This document shows, one piece after another, positions 1 through 8,403 of a stretch of 64,000 nt of DNA (position 1 is the stretch's first letter; every line of letters begins with the position of its first letter). The position numbers were made by a program, and so were the translations under genes. Source of the stretch: UBA995 sp035477115 (lineage in GTDB: Bacteria; Bacillota; Sulfobacillia; UBA995); assembly GCA_035477115.1 (NCBI GenBank), contig DATIKW010000028.1:23507-87506 (forward strand). Direction: 5' to 3'. The notes beneath the pieces are model-generated. The model saw only the letters and a list, made by a program, of their open reading frames with translations, ran no database searches and had not been told where the DNA came from.

Positions 1-2
1 AC

Positions 3-785
3 TTCTGCGTCGACAATCTCCCTCCCCGTCTGCTGTCGAAGTTCGCTGAACTGGTGATCCAGCAGCCGACCGGGGCGATTGACCGCGTGGCCCTGGGAAT
101 GGACATTCGGGGCGGCGAGTTCTTCGAGGGGCTGGTCGAGGCCGTCGAGGAACTCAAGACGATGGGTTTCCCCCACCGCATCCTGTTCCTGGAGGCGGAT
201 GACGAGACGCTCGTCCGAAGGTTCAAGGAGACGCGACGCCTGCACCCGCTCGCACCCCACGGGGGGATCCTCGAGGGGATCGCCGAGGAGCGCACGCGCC
301 TCCAGCCCTTACGAGAACTGGCCACCCATGTCCTCGACACCTCCGGCTGGACCTTGCAGGACCTCCGCCAGGAGGTCTTCGCCATGGAGGGCGCCGAGCG
401 GAGACTGATCATCAACGTACTCTCGTTCGGCTTCAAACACGGACTGCCGGTGGACGCGGACCTGGTCTTCGACCTCCGTTTCTTGCCCAATCCCAACCAT
501 GTGGCGAGCTTGCAGGCCCACGACGGGAACTACCCGGGGGTTGCCGACTACGTCCTGGCTCGACCGGTGGCCCGCAAGTTCCTCCGCCGGCTGATGAGTC
601 TCCTGGACTTCCTCCTCCCGCACTTCCTTCAAGAGGGCCGTACCCAGCTAACCATAGCTTTAGGTTGCACCGGGGGACGCCATCGTTCGGTGGTGTTCGC
701 CAACCGAGTGGCCGCCTGGCTCAAGCGGCAGCGCCACGGAGTCATCCTGCAGCATCGCGATATTCGCCGGGAAGACACGGAGTAG
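3..785 (+). CDS. rapZ: RapZ-family RNase adapter / nucleotide-binding protein, 5' end cut by window edge
   Basis: The open frame runs in from the window edge; the first visible residues are FCVDNLPP, a conserved RapZ stretch that lies after the N-terminal P-loop, so the ATP-binding loop is outside the window. The C-terminal half carries the RapZ signature RHPLAP-like segment (here RLHPLAP) and the GCTGGRHRSV loop near the end. RapZ (YvcJ in Bacillus) is a cytosolic nucleotide-binding protein; in E. coli it hands the GlmZ small RNA to RNase E, while in Bacillota it affects competence and cell-wall precursor control. A GTG at 54 is in frame but lies inside the conserved domain and is not the start. 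The next gene begins 3 nt downstream, so co-transcription is likely. Confidence 0.9.
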   Translation, partial: FCVDNLPPRLLSKFAELVIQQPTGAIDRVALGMDIRGGEFFEGLVEAVEELKTMGFPHRILFLEADDETLVRRFKETRRLHPLAPHGGILEGIAEERTRLQPLRELATHVLDTSGWTLQDLRQEVFAMEGAERRLIINVLSFGFKHGLPVDADLVFDLRFLPNPNHVASLQAHDGNYPGVADYVLARPVARKFLRRLMSLLDFLLPHFLQEGRTQLTIALGCTGGRHRSVVFANRVAAWLKRQRHGVILQHRDIRREDTE

Positions 786-788
786 CCG

Positions 789-1745
789 TTGCCGCCGGTG
801 GTGGACCTCAGCGCGGTCGAAGCGACGCTCGACGCCATCCTGGTCGAGGGCGGCCCTTCTGTGGGCCGGCCTGTCCTGCACCTACTCCGTGCAGGCGGCA
901 GGCGACTGCGACCCACCCTGGTGCTGCTCGGCGGCGAATTCGCCGAACCACGCTGTCCAGAACGCCTGGTTCACCTCGCCGCTTCGGTAGAACTCTTGCA
1001 CATGGCTACGCTATTGCATGATGACATCGTCGACGAGGCAAGGGTGCGACGGGGTCAACCCACAGTCAACGCGGTATGGGGCCACCGGCTGTCGGTACTG
1101 ATCGGCGACTATCTGTTCGCCAGAGCTTTCGAGCTGCTTGCCAAGTGGGGGAGCCAGGAGATCTTGCGGGGACTCGCGGGAGCGGTGCGAGCCATGGCCG
1201 AGGTGGAGGCCCAAGAACTGGCGGGGGGTCCAAGTCCCGGCCTCACGGAACAGGAGTACTGGGACCGGATCGCGAAGAAAACTGCGCTCTTGATGGCCCA
1301 GTGCCCGCGGCTTGCGGCACTGGCCGGGGACGCTCCTGCAGGCTACCAGGAGGCGCTGTATCGCTATGGATTCCACTTGGGCCTGGCTTATCAGGCGGTC
1401 GATGACCTGCTCGATTTCACCGCCGAGCCATCGGTTCTTGGCAAACCCACCGGCCAGGATCTGCGCCGCGGGATTGTCACCTTGCCCCTGATCCACGCCA
1501 TGTCCCATTGCTCCGCCGAGGACAGGCGCCGCCTGCAGGCGATGATCCTGGCGCGCCCCGTTCCCGATGACGGTGGTGAATGGGTCTTGCCCCTACTGGA
1601 GAGCGAAGGGAGCATTGCCTATACGTCGGCCGCCGCCGACCGGATGGTAGGCTGCGCCTGCGCGGCGCTCGCAGTGCTACCGGCCGTCCCGGCGCGGGAC
1701 AGGCTCGAGTTCATCGCCCGGTCCGTCCTGCGCCGAGACTACTGA
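789..1745 (+). CDS. Trans-polyprenyl diphosphate synthase
   Basis: A 318-residue all-alpha isoprenyl diphosphate synthase. The first aspartate-rich motif HDDIVDEA is at residues 77-84 with RRG just after, and the second, YQAVDDLLDF, is near residue 205. These bind Mg-diphosphate of the allylic substrate and isopentenyl diphosphate. Length and motif spacing fit medium/long-chain synthases (heptaprenyl/octaprenyl, HepT/IspB type) that make the menaquinone side chain; chain length cannot be read from sequence here. The start is TTG, 3 nt after rapZ. It could serve quinone synthesis together with the redox genes in this window, but that link is inference. Confidence 0.88.
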   Translation: MPPVVDLSAVEATLDAILVEGGPSVGRPVLHLLRAGGRRLRPTLVLLGGEFAEPRCPERLVHLAASVELLHMATLLHDDIVDEARVRRGQPTVNAVWGHRLSVLIGDYLFARAFELLAKWGSQEILRGLAGAVRAMAEVEAQELAGGPSPGLTEQEYWDRIAKKTALLMAQCPRLAALAGDAPAGYQEALYRYGFHLGLAYQAVDDLLDFTAEPSVLGKPTGQDLRRGIVTLPLIHAMSHCSAEDRRRLQAMILARPVPDDGGEWVLPLLESEGSIAYTSAAADRMVGCACAALAVLPAVPARDRLEFIARSVLRRDY

Positions 1746-1786
1746 GTGGCCGGCCCAATGAGGGCGATAGAGGAGGTGTATCCTGT

Positions 1787-2797
1787 TTGCCTGGGCTCTT
1801 CTCCCCGTTTGCCGTCAAGTCACTGGCCCTTGACAATCGCATCGTCCTGCCGCCTATGGCTACCGGGATGGCCGAGGACGATGGCGCCCCGACGGCCCGT
1901 CACCTCCGGCACTACCTGGCTCGGGTTTCCCGAGGGGTGGGGCTGGTTGTGGTCGAGCACGCCTTCGCGCAAGCCGCCGGCCGGCATTCCGCCGGCCAGG
2001 TGGGGATCGATAGTGATGCCCTGATCTCCGCCCACGCCGCCCTGGTGGCCGGCATTCACCGGGCGGGAGGCAGGATAGCGCTGCAGATCAGCCATGCGGG
2101 AGCCGCCGCCCGGTCATCCTTGATCGGTGCCCAACCCGTTGGCCCTTCTTCCCGGCCCCTTGACCGCGAAGGAGCGGAAGTCCCCCGCTCAATGTCCGTG
2201 GCCGACCTGGAGGGACTGACGGAAGCCTTCGCCCTGGCGGCCGCCAGGGCCGTGCAGGCGGGTTACGATGCCATCGAGCTTCATGGAGCGCACGGCTTCC
2301 TGCTGAGTCAGTTCCTCTCCCCGCTGGCGAACGAGCGGCAAGACGACTACGGCAAGACCCTGGCCGGAAGGGCCCGCTTTCCCCTCGAGACGGTCCGGGC
2401 GGTCCGGTCGCGGGTGGGACCCGATTACCCGCTGCTGTACCGGCTGGGGCTGGCGGACTACCTCGATCCGTCGCAAGGTGCAGGCCTGAAGGTCGAGGAA
2501 GGCCTGGTCGTTGCCGGGTGGCTCGCCGACGCGGGTGTGGACGTCCTGGATGTGTCAGGCGGCCTCGGCGGCGCGCGGCCGTCGACCGGGGGGGCCGGGT
2601 ATTTCCTGCCTTGGGCGGAGTCGATTCGTGCCCGCCTAGCTGTCCCCGTGCTCGTCGCGGGCGGGATCAACGACCCGCTGCTGGCGGACCGGGCGGTCCG
2701 GTCGGGCAAGGCCGACCTGATCGGCATCGGGCGCGGGCTATGGGCTGACCCCGCCTGGGCGGAGAAGGCCCGGCAGATGCTACTGGGGGCGGGCTAG
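1787..2797 (+). CDS. Old-yellow-enzyme-type NADH:flavin oxidoreductase
   Basis: A 336-residue TIM-barrel flavoprotein of the OYE/NADH:flavin oxidoreductase family. Visible landmarks are LFSPFAVKSLALDNRIV at the N terminus, ISHAGAAAR on an early strand, the substrate/FMN loop ELHGAHGFLLSQFLSP, and the C-terminal phosphate-binding VLVAGGI plus IGIGRGLWADP. It lacks the Fe-S/FAD-NAD extension of 2,4-dienoyl-CoA reductases, so it is a short, single-domain ene-reductase type. The TTG at 1787 is chosen because AGGAGGTG sits 8 nt upstream; the frame is open farther upstream but that part overlaps the polyprenyl synthase and reads as noise. Substrate unknown. Confidence 0.88.
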   Translation: MPGLFSPFAVKSLALDNRIVLPPMATGMAEDDGAPTARHLRHYLARVSRGVGLVVVEHAFAQAAGRHSAGQVGIDSDALISAHAALVAGIHRAGGRIALQISHAGAAARSSLIGAQPVGPSSRPLDREGAEVPRSMSVADLEGLTEAFALAAARAVQAGYDAIELHGAHGFLLSQFLSPLANERQDDYGKTLAGRARFPLETVRAVRSRVGPDYPLLYRLGLADYLDPSQGAGLKVEEGLVVAGWLADAGVDVLDVSGGLGGARPSTGGAGYFLPWAESIRARLAVPVLVAGGINDPLLADRAVRSGKADLIGIGRGLWADPAWAEKARQMLLGAG

Positions 2798-2798
2798 G

Positions 2799-3887
2799 GT
2801 GCTGGAGGGCTTCTCGGCGGCGGTGCTGGCAGGCGGGCAGGGACGCCGCTTCGGCAGGGCCAAGGCGGGACTTCCCTGGGGCGACGCCACGCTGGTGGAT
2901 CAGGCGGCCGTCCAACTGCTGCGCTTATTCCCCGAGGTGCTAGTGGTAGGCGCTGCTTCGGAGGTGGCCGGCGTTCGCCCCGTCACCGACCTTGACTCAA
3001 CGCGGGGACCGCTGGGGGGCATCCAGGATGCCGTCAGCGCCTCCAGCCATCCCTATGTATTCGTCGTGGCCTGCGACATGCCGTTCCTGAACCCCGACCT
3101 GGTTCAGGGATTGTGCCGCGCCGCCGGCGGGTTTCAGGTAGTCGTCCCCGAGAGCGCACCCGGCTACCTCGAACCGCTTCACGCCGTGTACCACCGGTCC
3201 TGTCTCCCCTTGATAAGCGCCAGCCTGGACGCCGGGCGATTCCGGGTGGCGGACTTCTTCCCGCAGGCGCGGGTGCGGGTGGTGGCCCCGGCGGAACTCA
3301 TAGGTCTCGGCCGTCGCCCCGAGGACTTCTTCAATGTCAACACCCCGGATGACTACTGCCGGGCGCTCGCGCTGCGGCACATTCCCGTGGCGGCGGTGAC
3401 GGGTTCTTCGGGGGGAGGCAAGACCACGCTACTCGAGAAGCTGCTATCCGGGCTGACAGCGCGGGGCTATCGGGTAGGGGCGGTCAAGAGCACTCGCCAC
3501 GAACACGCCGAGCTGGACGTTCCCGGCAAAGACACGTGGCGCTTCCGCCGGGCAGGGGCGGCGGCGGTCGGCCTGGTGACGCCGGGAAGCGCTTTCATCG
3601 GGGCAGAGGTACCGCGGAGGGACTTGCGCCAACTCGCCGTGTATCTTGCAGCGATCGCGCCCATCGATTTCGTGTTGGGAGAGGGATTCAAGGGCGACGA
3701 TGTCCCCCGGATCCTGGTGGCAGGCGACTGCCCCGCACCGCAAGTCCGGGGAGAAGTGATCGCCGTATACGGCCCGCCCGCACCGTCCGTCGGCGGAGTC
3801 CCGAGAGTGGAGCCGGGCCGCGAAGATCTGCTCGTAGATATGCTGGTCAGGAGGTTTCTGCCATGGCGCGCACCGGCTCCCCCATGA
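2799..3887 (+). CDS. mobAB: Fused MobA-MobB: molybdenum cofactor guanylyltransferase plus GTP-binding adapter
   Basis: One 362-residue polypeptide carries two cofactor-finishing proteins. Residues 1-190 are MobA-like: AVLAGGQGRRFGRAK binds GTP, CDMPF is the metal-binding turn. Residues 195-360 are MobB-like: P-loop GSSGGGKTT at 201-209, KSTRHEH, and EGFKG near 295. MobA attaches GMP to molybdopterin; MobB is an accessory GTPase. Fusion in this order is seen in several anaerobes. It implies the organism has Mo/W enzymes, none of which is encoded in this window. It starts at GTG right after the preceding gene, and its last 25 nt overlap the next gene. Confidence 0.9.
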   Translation: MLEGFSAAVLAGGQGRRFGRAKAGLPWGDATLVDQAAVQLLRLFPEVLVVGAASEVAGVRPVTDLDSTRGPLGGIQDAVSASSHPYVFVVACDMPFLNPDLVQGLCRAAGGFQVVVPESAPGYLEPLHAVYHRSCLPLISASLDAGRFRVADFFPQARVRVVAPAELIGLGRRPEDFFNVNTPDDYCRALALRHIPVAAVTGSSGGGKTTLLEKLLSGLTARGYRVGAVKSTRHEHAELDVPGKDTWRFRRAGAAAVGLVTPGSAFIGAEVPRRDLRQLAVYLAAIAPIDFVLGEGFKGDDVPRILVAGDCPAPQVRGEVIAVYGPPAPSVGGVPRVEPGREDLLVDMLVRRFLPWRAPAPP

Positions 3888-5623
3888 GCAGGCGCCCGAG
3901 GCGCGCGGGCACCGTGGTCCTCGGCATCGTGTTCCTGGGATTGGCTGTGACCGTCGGGCTTGCCGAACTCTCCCGTCTGGAGCGCGACCCCCGGGAACTG
4001 ATAATCGGGGTGACCGGCGCGCCCGAGCCAGCCGCAACCCGACTCCTGGAAGCATTTGCCCGGGCCCGCCCTGACCTGGAGCTGAGAGTCCGTGAGCTTC
4101 ATGGCGAGGCCGACGAAGCTGGGGATTTGCTGCGGGAGGCGCGGGTCGACTTCATCCTGTATGCCGGCGGCTACCGCATGGACGGCGCGACCGGGCCTCG
4201 TTCGGAAGTATCCGAATGGGTGCTACCCGGCGTGCGCTTTCACGCCGCCCGCGTTCCCGCCACCCGCTTCCTCCACCCCCTGCAGGACATCACCGCCGCC
4301 GAGGCCCGCAAGCTACTCGACGGGATCCCGCCCGACCGTTCGGGCGATCCCGATTGCTTCCCGCTGCGCCTTGTCCCGGCGGACGACTTGATCGGCTATT
4401 CCCCCCGATGGGATTGGATTGCCCTCCTCGAGCCACAGCAACTCGGCCCGACCGTTCAGGCCCTGACCATCGATGGTGTGGCTCCCAGTTACGCCAACCT
4501 CGCCACCGGAGCTTATCCGCTGAGCCGGCCGATCGATATCCTGGCCCGTGCTCCCCGCTATCCGCTCGAGTGGGCTCGGAACTGGCCGGCGGCGATAGTC
4601 CTGCGCTATGACCCCAATCGCCCCGCCGTCATGGCCTTCCGGGCGTTCCTCACCGAGCCGGCTGCCCATCTCGCGGTGGCGGGTGAGGGGCCGCCGGTGG
4701 TGTTGGCGGCGGTCGGCGACATCATGCTGGCCAGAGGGGTTGGACGGCTGATCCAGCGCCACGGGGGGGATTACCCATTCGATCTGGTGCGAGATCGGGT
4801 AGTCGCCGCCGACGTTGCCTTCGCCAACTTGGAGTCGCCGATCGGCACCGGCGGACGGCCACTGCCGGGGAAGGAGATCTGGTTTCGCGCCGATCCGGAA
4901 GTAATGCCCGGTCTCGCCGCCTCGGGCTTTGACGTCCTGACTTTGGCCAACAACCATATCCTGGACTATGACAGCGAACTCCTCATGGAAACGCTGGCCC
5001 TGCTGGAAAGGGCCGACCTGGCCCATACCGGAGCCGGCGCCGACATCCATGCAGCGCTACGCCCGGCAATCGTGCGGGCGGGCGAAATCACCCTGGCCTT
5101 CCTCGGGTTCAGCGACTTCGCGCACATTTTCTGGTCCCACGCCTATCCCCGCACGTTCCTCGCCACCGAGGACCTGCCGGGGGTAGCCCCGGCGGACGTC
5201 CCCGTCTTCTCTCGGGCAATCGCCAGTGCCAGGCAGGAGGCGGATTTCGTGATCGCCGCCTTCCACTGGGGAGAGGAGTACGTCAACTACCCCACCGATC
5301 GGCAGCGAGCGCTCGGCCGCCTGGCGGTGGAAGCCGGTGCGGACGTGGTGTTGGGTTCCCATCCGCACTCGGTACAGGGGTTTGAGATTCTCGACCGCAG
5401 TCTAGTGGCTTACAGCCTGGGCAACTTCATCATGGACCAGCGACGTCCCATCCAGACGGAGAGCATGATCCTCGAGATCGAACTGCTGCCCTCGGGCATC
5501 CGGCAGATCCGAGTCATACCCGTGTTGATCGACGGATTTCGACCTCAGATCCTCGAAGGCGCGGCGGCGCGGGAGGCGCTGGCCAAGCTCCGCCGGATCT
5601 CTCTGCCTTTCACCGGGGAGTAA
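3863..5623 (+). CDS. Membrane-anchored fusion: PstS-like binding domain plus CapA-type metallophosphatase domain
   Basis: A 586-residue protein with an N-terminal membrane segment (about 15-36). Residues 45-275 resemble a phosphate-type periplasmic binding protein; DGVAPSYANLATGAYPLSRP (about 204-223) matches the PstS loop that precedes the second lobe. Residues 278-570 are a CapA/PgsA-type calcineurin-like domain with AAVGDIMLARGVG, ANLESPI, LANNHILDY, and GSHPHSVQG, the metal ligands of the family. CapA proteins work in poly-gamma-glutamate capsule export or other envelope functions. The ATG at 3863 has AGGAGG 8 nt upstream and overlaps the mobAB end. The binding-domain fusion is uncommon; function is unknown. 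Confidence 0.82.
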   Translation: MARTGSPMSRRPRRAGTVVLGIVFLGLAVTVGLAELSRLERDPRELIIGVTGAPEPAATRLLEAFARARPDLELRVRELHGEADEAGDLLREARVDFILYAGGYRMDGATGPRSEVSEWVLPGVRFHAARVPATRFLHPLQDITAAEARKLLDGIPPDRSGDPDCFPLRLVPADDLIGYSPRWDWIALLEPQQLGPTVQALTIDGVAPSYANLATGAYPLSRPIDILARAPRYPLEWARNWPAAIVLRYDPNRPAVMAFRAFLTEPAAHLAVAGEGPPVVLAAVGDIMLARGVGRLIQRHGGDYPFDLVRDRVVAADVAFANLESPIGTGGRPLPGKEIWFRADPEVMPGLAASGFDVLTLANNHILDYDSELLMETLALLERADLAHTGAGADIHAALRPAIVRAGEITLAFLGFSDFAHIFWSHAYPRTFLATEDLPGVAPADVPVFSRAIASARQEADFVIAAFHWGEEYVNYPTDRQRALGRLAVEAGADVVLGSHPHSVQGFEILDRSLVAYSLGNFIMDQRRPIQTESMILEIELLPSGIRQIRVIPVLIDGFRPQILEGAAAREALAKLRRISLPFTGE

Positions 5624-5628
5624 GAGCA

Positions 5629-6447
5629 ATGGAAGTCTACGCGCTGGTTGGGGCGAGCGGGACGGGAAAGAGCCATCGGGCGTCACTCGTGGCCCAGGAC
5701 CTGGCGGCCGACGCCGTATTGGATGACGGCCTGCTGATCATTGGCGGTCGCATCGCCGCCGGCCAATCCTCGAAGCGGGAGGAGACGCGGGTGGCCGCCG
5801 TCCGGCGGGCCCTGCTCGTGGAACCGGCGCATGCCGGCGAAATCCACGAAGCACTCAAGCATCTCGCGCCCAACCGCCTGCTGATCATCGGGACTTCGCG
5901 GCGGATGGTCGACCGCATCGCCCAGCGGCTCGCGCTGCCTCTGCCCGCACGGTACGTAGCGATTGAGGATGTCTCCAGCCCAACCGATATCCGAAAGGCG
6001 CGCCGGGTGCGACGCGACCTGGGAAGGCACGTGATCCCCGCGCCGACTCTCGAAGTCAAGCGCAGTTTCTCCGGGTACCTGGTCGATCCCTTACGCTTCC
6101 TGATGCGACCTCGCCGGGGGGTTGACGCTGGCGAGTTCGTGGAGAAGTCCGTGGTCCGGCCAACTTTCAGTTCCCTGGGCCGATTCGTGGTCAAGGATAC
6201 GGTGGTGGCGGCAATCGCCGCGCGGTCCGCCCGGTCGGGAGAGGCGATCCCCCGGGTGCTCCGGGTGGAAGTCGATCCGCGGCCGGAAGGGGTGGCGATT
6301 CAGCTCGAGGTCGCGGTGGGTTTCGGTTACGATCTGGCGGAAGTGATGGTCGCAGCCCAGCGCCGGGTCAAGGACATGGTCGAGCATATGACCGCGCTGA
6401 ACGTACTCAAGGTCAACATCACCGCCCGCGCGCTGTTCCTGGGATAG
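5629..6447 (+). CDS. P-loop ATPase fused to Asp23/Gls24-like domain
   Basis: 272 residues. The N terminus is a P-loop NTPase with Walker A GASGTGKSH at residues 8-16; the core to about residue 160 looks like a small ATPase (LLIIG Walker-B-like strand at 84-88). Residues 173-272 resemble the Asp23/Gls24 alkaline-shock fold: a strand beginning SSLGRFVVKDTVVAAIA, then VEVDPRPEGVAIQLEVAVGFG and a final helix with VKDMVEHMTALNVLKVNI. Asp23 proteins in Bacillota are envelope-associated stress proteins or partners of DAK-type kinases. The gene starts 5 nt after the CapA-like fusion, suggesting a shared envelope role. The specific function is not known to me. Confidence 0.7.
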   Translation: MEVYALVGASGTGKSHRASLVAQDLAADAVLDDGLLIIGGRIAAGQSSKREETRVAAVRRALLVEPAHAGEIHEALKHLAPNRLLIIGTSRRMVDRIAQRLALPLPARYVAIEDVSSPTDIRKARRVRRDLGRHVIPAPTLEVKRSFSGYLVDPLRFLMRPRRGVDAGEFVEKSVVRPTFSSLGRFVVKDTVVAAIAARSARSGEAIPRVLRVEVDPRPEGVAIQLEVAVGFGYDLAEVMVAAQRRVKDMVEHMTALNVLKVNITARALFLG

Positions 6448-6524
6448 ACGGGGGCGAGCGGAGGGACCCGGCCGGGAAGGGTTCGGGCAGCCCGCAGGGA
6501 ACTAGAGTTCAGGAGGCTAGCCCT

Positions 6525-7505
6525 TTGGTCCAGTTGATCGACCCATCGCTGCACGCTCTCATCAAGTCGCTTCCCGACCGGGAGTGGCGGACACTGGCCC
6601 TTGTACTCGCGCAAGCCGCTCCCGGAGAATATCTGACCGTAGATCTCGCCGCCATGGCCCGCGAACTCGGGGAAGACTCACGGGCGGCGATGGACCGGCT
6701 GAACGCCCTCGAGGAGTCTCAGTGGGGCGGCCACCCCCTGCTGGAACTCCAGTCCTCCGATCCCCTCGTGTATCGAGTGGGCGTGCTATCGCCCTCTCCC
6801 CGATCGCCCGCCGATCTCGGTCCCGTGTTCCAGTACGCCGAGAGCGTGTTGGCTCGACCGCTGGGCAACGCCGAGATCCTGGCCATCCGCCGCTGGAACG
6901 AGGAGTACGGCTTCGACTACCAGGTGATATGCGCCCTGTTAGAGGAGTGTTACCGGCGGGGCCAGAAACACCTGGCCTATCTGGACCGGGTGGCCTCCGA
7001 CTGGTACGATAAGGGCGTCCGGGACCTGTCCGGAGTGGAGAGCATGGAACTCGCCCACCGCGAACGTACGAACCTGGCAGCCAGAGTCGCCCGTTACCTG
7101 AACTTGGCCCGAAAACTCACCGAAGCCGAGCAGGCCATGATCGCCAAATGGACCGAGTGGGGTTTCTCGCTCGAGGTCATCCTCAAAGCCTGTGCCATGA
7201 CGGTGAACATCGATCGACCCAATTTCGCTTACATCGATCGGGTGCTGGCCAACTGGCGAGCGGCCGGGCTCGAGTCGCCCGAGTCCGTCGACCAACATCT
7301 CGCGAGAGAGCAAGCCCGTAAGGGCCGGCGGCGCAGGCCGCCTGCGCGGGCGGCCAATTCGGGGTCACCAGCCGGCGGCAGAGGTGAGGGCTACTATGAG
7401 CAGTTCGAGGAAAGCGCGGTCAAACACCGAGCTGGCGGAGAAAAGGGCACAAGAGCGCGCCCGGCGGTCGGCGGAGAGGGACAGGAGAGAGGAGAGACTC
7501 TTTGA
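6525..7505 (+). CDS. DnaD-like primosome protein with two DnaD C-terminal domains
   Basis: 326 residues. An N-terminal winged-helix-like part (1-100) is followed by two tandem DnaD-type helical domains, about 118-190 and 198-265. Each ends in the family pattern with Tyr, Ile/Leu and Trp: AYLDRVASDWYDKG and AYIDRVLANWRAAG. DnaD/DnaB proteins remodel origin DNA and recruit the helicase loader in Bacillota replication initiation and restart. The TTG at 6525 has AGGAGG 8 nt upstream. The C-terminal tail (from about 275) is basic, low complexity and overlaps the helicase-loader gene by 110 nt, so translation of the two is likely coupled. Confidence 0.85.
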   Translation: MVQLIDPSLHALIKSLPDREWRTLALVLAQAAPGEYLTVDLAAMARELGEDSRAAMDRLNALEESQWGGHPLLELQSSDPLVYRVGVLSPSPRSPADLGPVFQYAESVLARPLGNAEILAIRRWNEEYGFDYQVICALLEECYRRGQKHLAYLDRVASDWYDKGVRDLSGVESMELAHRERTNLAARVARYLNLARKLTEAEQAMIAKWTEWGFSLEVILKACAMTVNIDRPNFAYIDRVLANWRAAGLESPESVDQHLAREQARKGRRRRPPARAANSGSPAGGRGEGYYEQFEESAVKHRAGGEKGTRARPAVGGEGQERGETL

Positions 7506-8403
7506 GTCCCTGCCCCGATTGGCGGCTATCCAGCAGGAGAAAGCCAAAGTGGCGCTGGATCTGGCCAGGCTGCTGGCGGGGCTCCGGCCCCGCTCCGGCC
7601 TCGACCGCGACGGCCTCGACCGGCTGGCCGCACAACTGGAGGCAGAGCGGCAAGCCATCTTCTCCCAGAACCAGATCCCTCCTGACTACCTCGAAGTCTG
7701 GTGGAACTGCCCGAGTTGCCGGGACAGCGGCTGGCTGCGGCCGGATGAGAAGTGCCGCTGTATGGTCCAGGAAGAGATCGACCACCTGTACCACCAGTCC
7801 GGGCTGCCCCCGGAACTCCGGGAACAGACTTTCGACAGTTTCCGCATCGATCTGTACCCGCCCGAACTCCGGTCGTTCATGGAACAAGTGGTGGCCGAAT
7901 GCAGGGCGTTCGCGGCGCGGGTCGCCTCCGGGCGCGCCACGGAGAACCTCGTGTTCCGGGGGGCAGCGGGACTCGGCAAGACTCACCTGTCCAGCGCCAT
8001 CGCGCACATCGTCCTCCAGTCCGGTCGAAGCGTCATTTACCTGACCCTGCCGGAGTTGCTCGACCGAATTCGCTACTACAAATTCGAAGTCGCCGACCCG
8101 GAAGCCCTCTCCCTGCTGCGCGAGGTGGACCTGCTCATCCTGGATGACCTCGGCGGCGAGAAGGTGAGCGAGTTCTCGGTGCAGGAGCTGTTCGCCCTGA
8201 TCAACTACCGGATGAGCCACCGCCTCCCCCTGGTGGTGTCGACCAACCTGTCCTGGACCGACCTCGAGGAGGCGTATACCGCCCGCATCGCCTCCCGACT
8301 CATGGGGGCTTCGCTCGTGCTGAAGCTCGACGGCGAGGATATCCGCCTCTTGCGGAAACGCGCCCGGTCTCAAGGTCCGATGGAGGCGCGCCCGTCCATG
8401 TAA
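7396..8403 (+). CDS. dnaI: DnaI/DnaC-type replicative helicase loader ATPase
   Basis: About 335 residues. A basic coiled N terminus is followed by a zinc-binding segment CPSCRDSGWL...CRC, a Walker A AAGLGKTHL, a Walker B LLILDDLGGEK, and a sensor-like VVSTNLSW. This is the AAA+ loader that places the DnaB-type helicase on DNA. I use ATG 7396, which has GAGGTGA 8 nt upstream; GTG 7384 is also in frame. It lies directly behind and overlapping the DnaD-like gene, the usual Bacillota primosome pairing. Its last 34 nt overlap the 3' end of serS on the opposite strand. Confidence 0.88.
   Translation: MSSSRKARSNTELAEKRAQERARRSAERDRREERLFESLPRLAAIQQEKAKVALDLARLLAGLRPRSGLDRDGLDRLAAQLEAERQAIFSQNQIPPDYLEVWWNCPSCRDSGWLRPDEKCRCMVQEEIDHLYHQSGLPPELREQTFDSFRIDLYPPELRSFMEQVVAECRAFAARVASGRATENLVFRGAAGLGKTHLSSAIAHIVLQSGRSVIYLTLPELLDRIRYYKFEVADPEALSLLREVDLLILDDLGGEKVSEFSVQELFALINYRMSHRLPLVVSTNLSWTDLEEAYTARIASRLMGASLVLKLDGEDIRLLRKRARSQGPMEARPSM

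Noticed and set aside
3467..4102. Minus-strand frames over the mobAB/CapA junction
   Set aside because: Arg/Pro-rich shadow sequence with no start context.
7420..8373. Long minus-strand frame opposite the helicase loader
   Set aside because: Shadow of the GC-rich coding strand; no family features, while the plus strand has Walker motifs and a zinc site.
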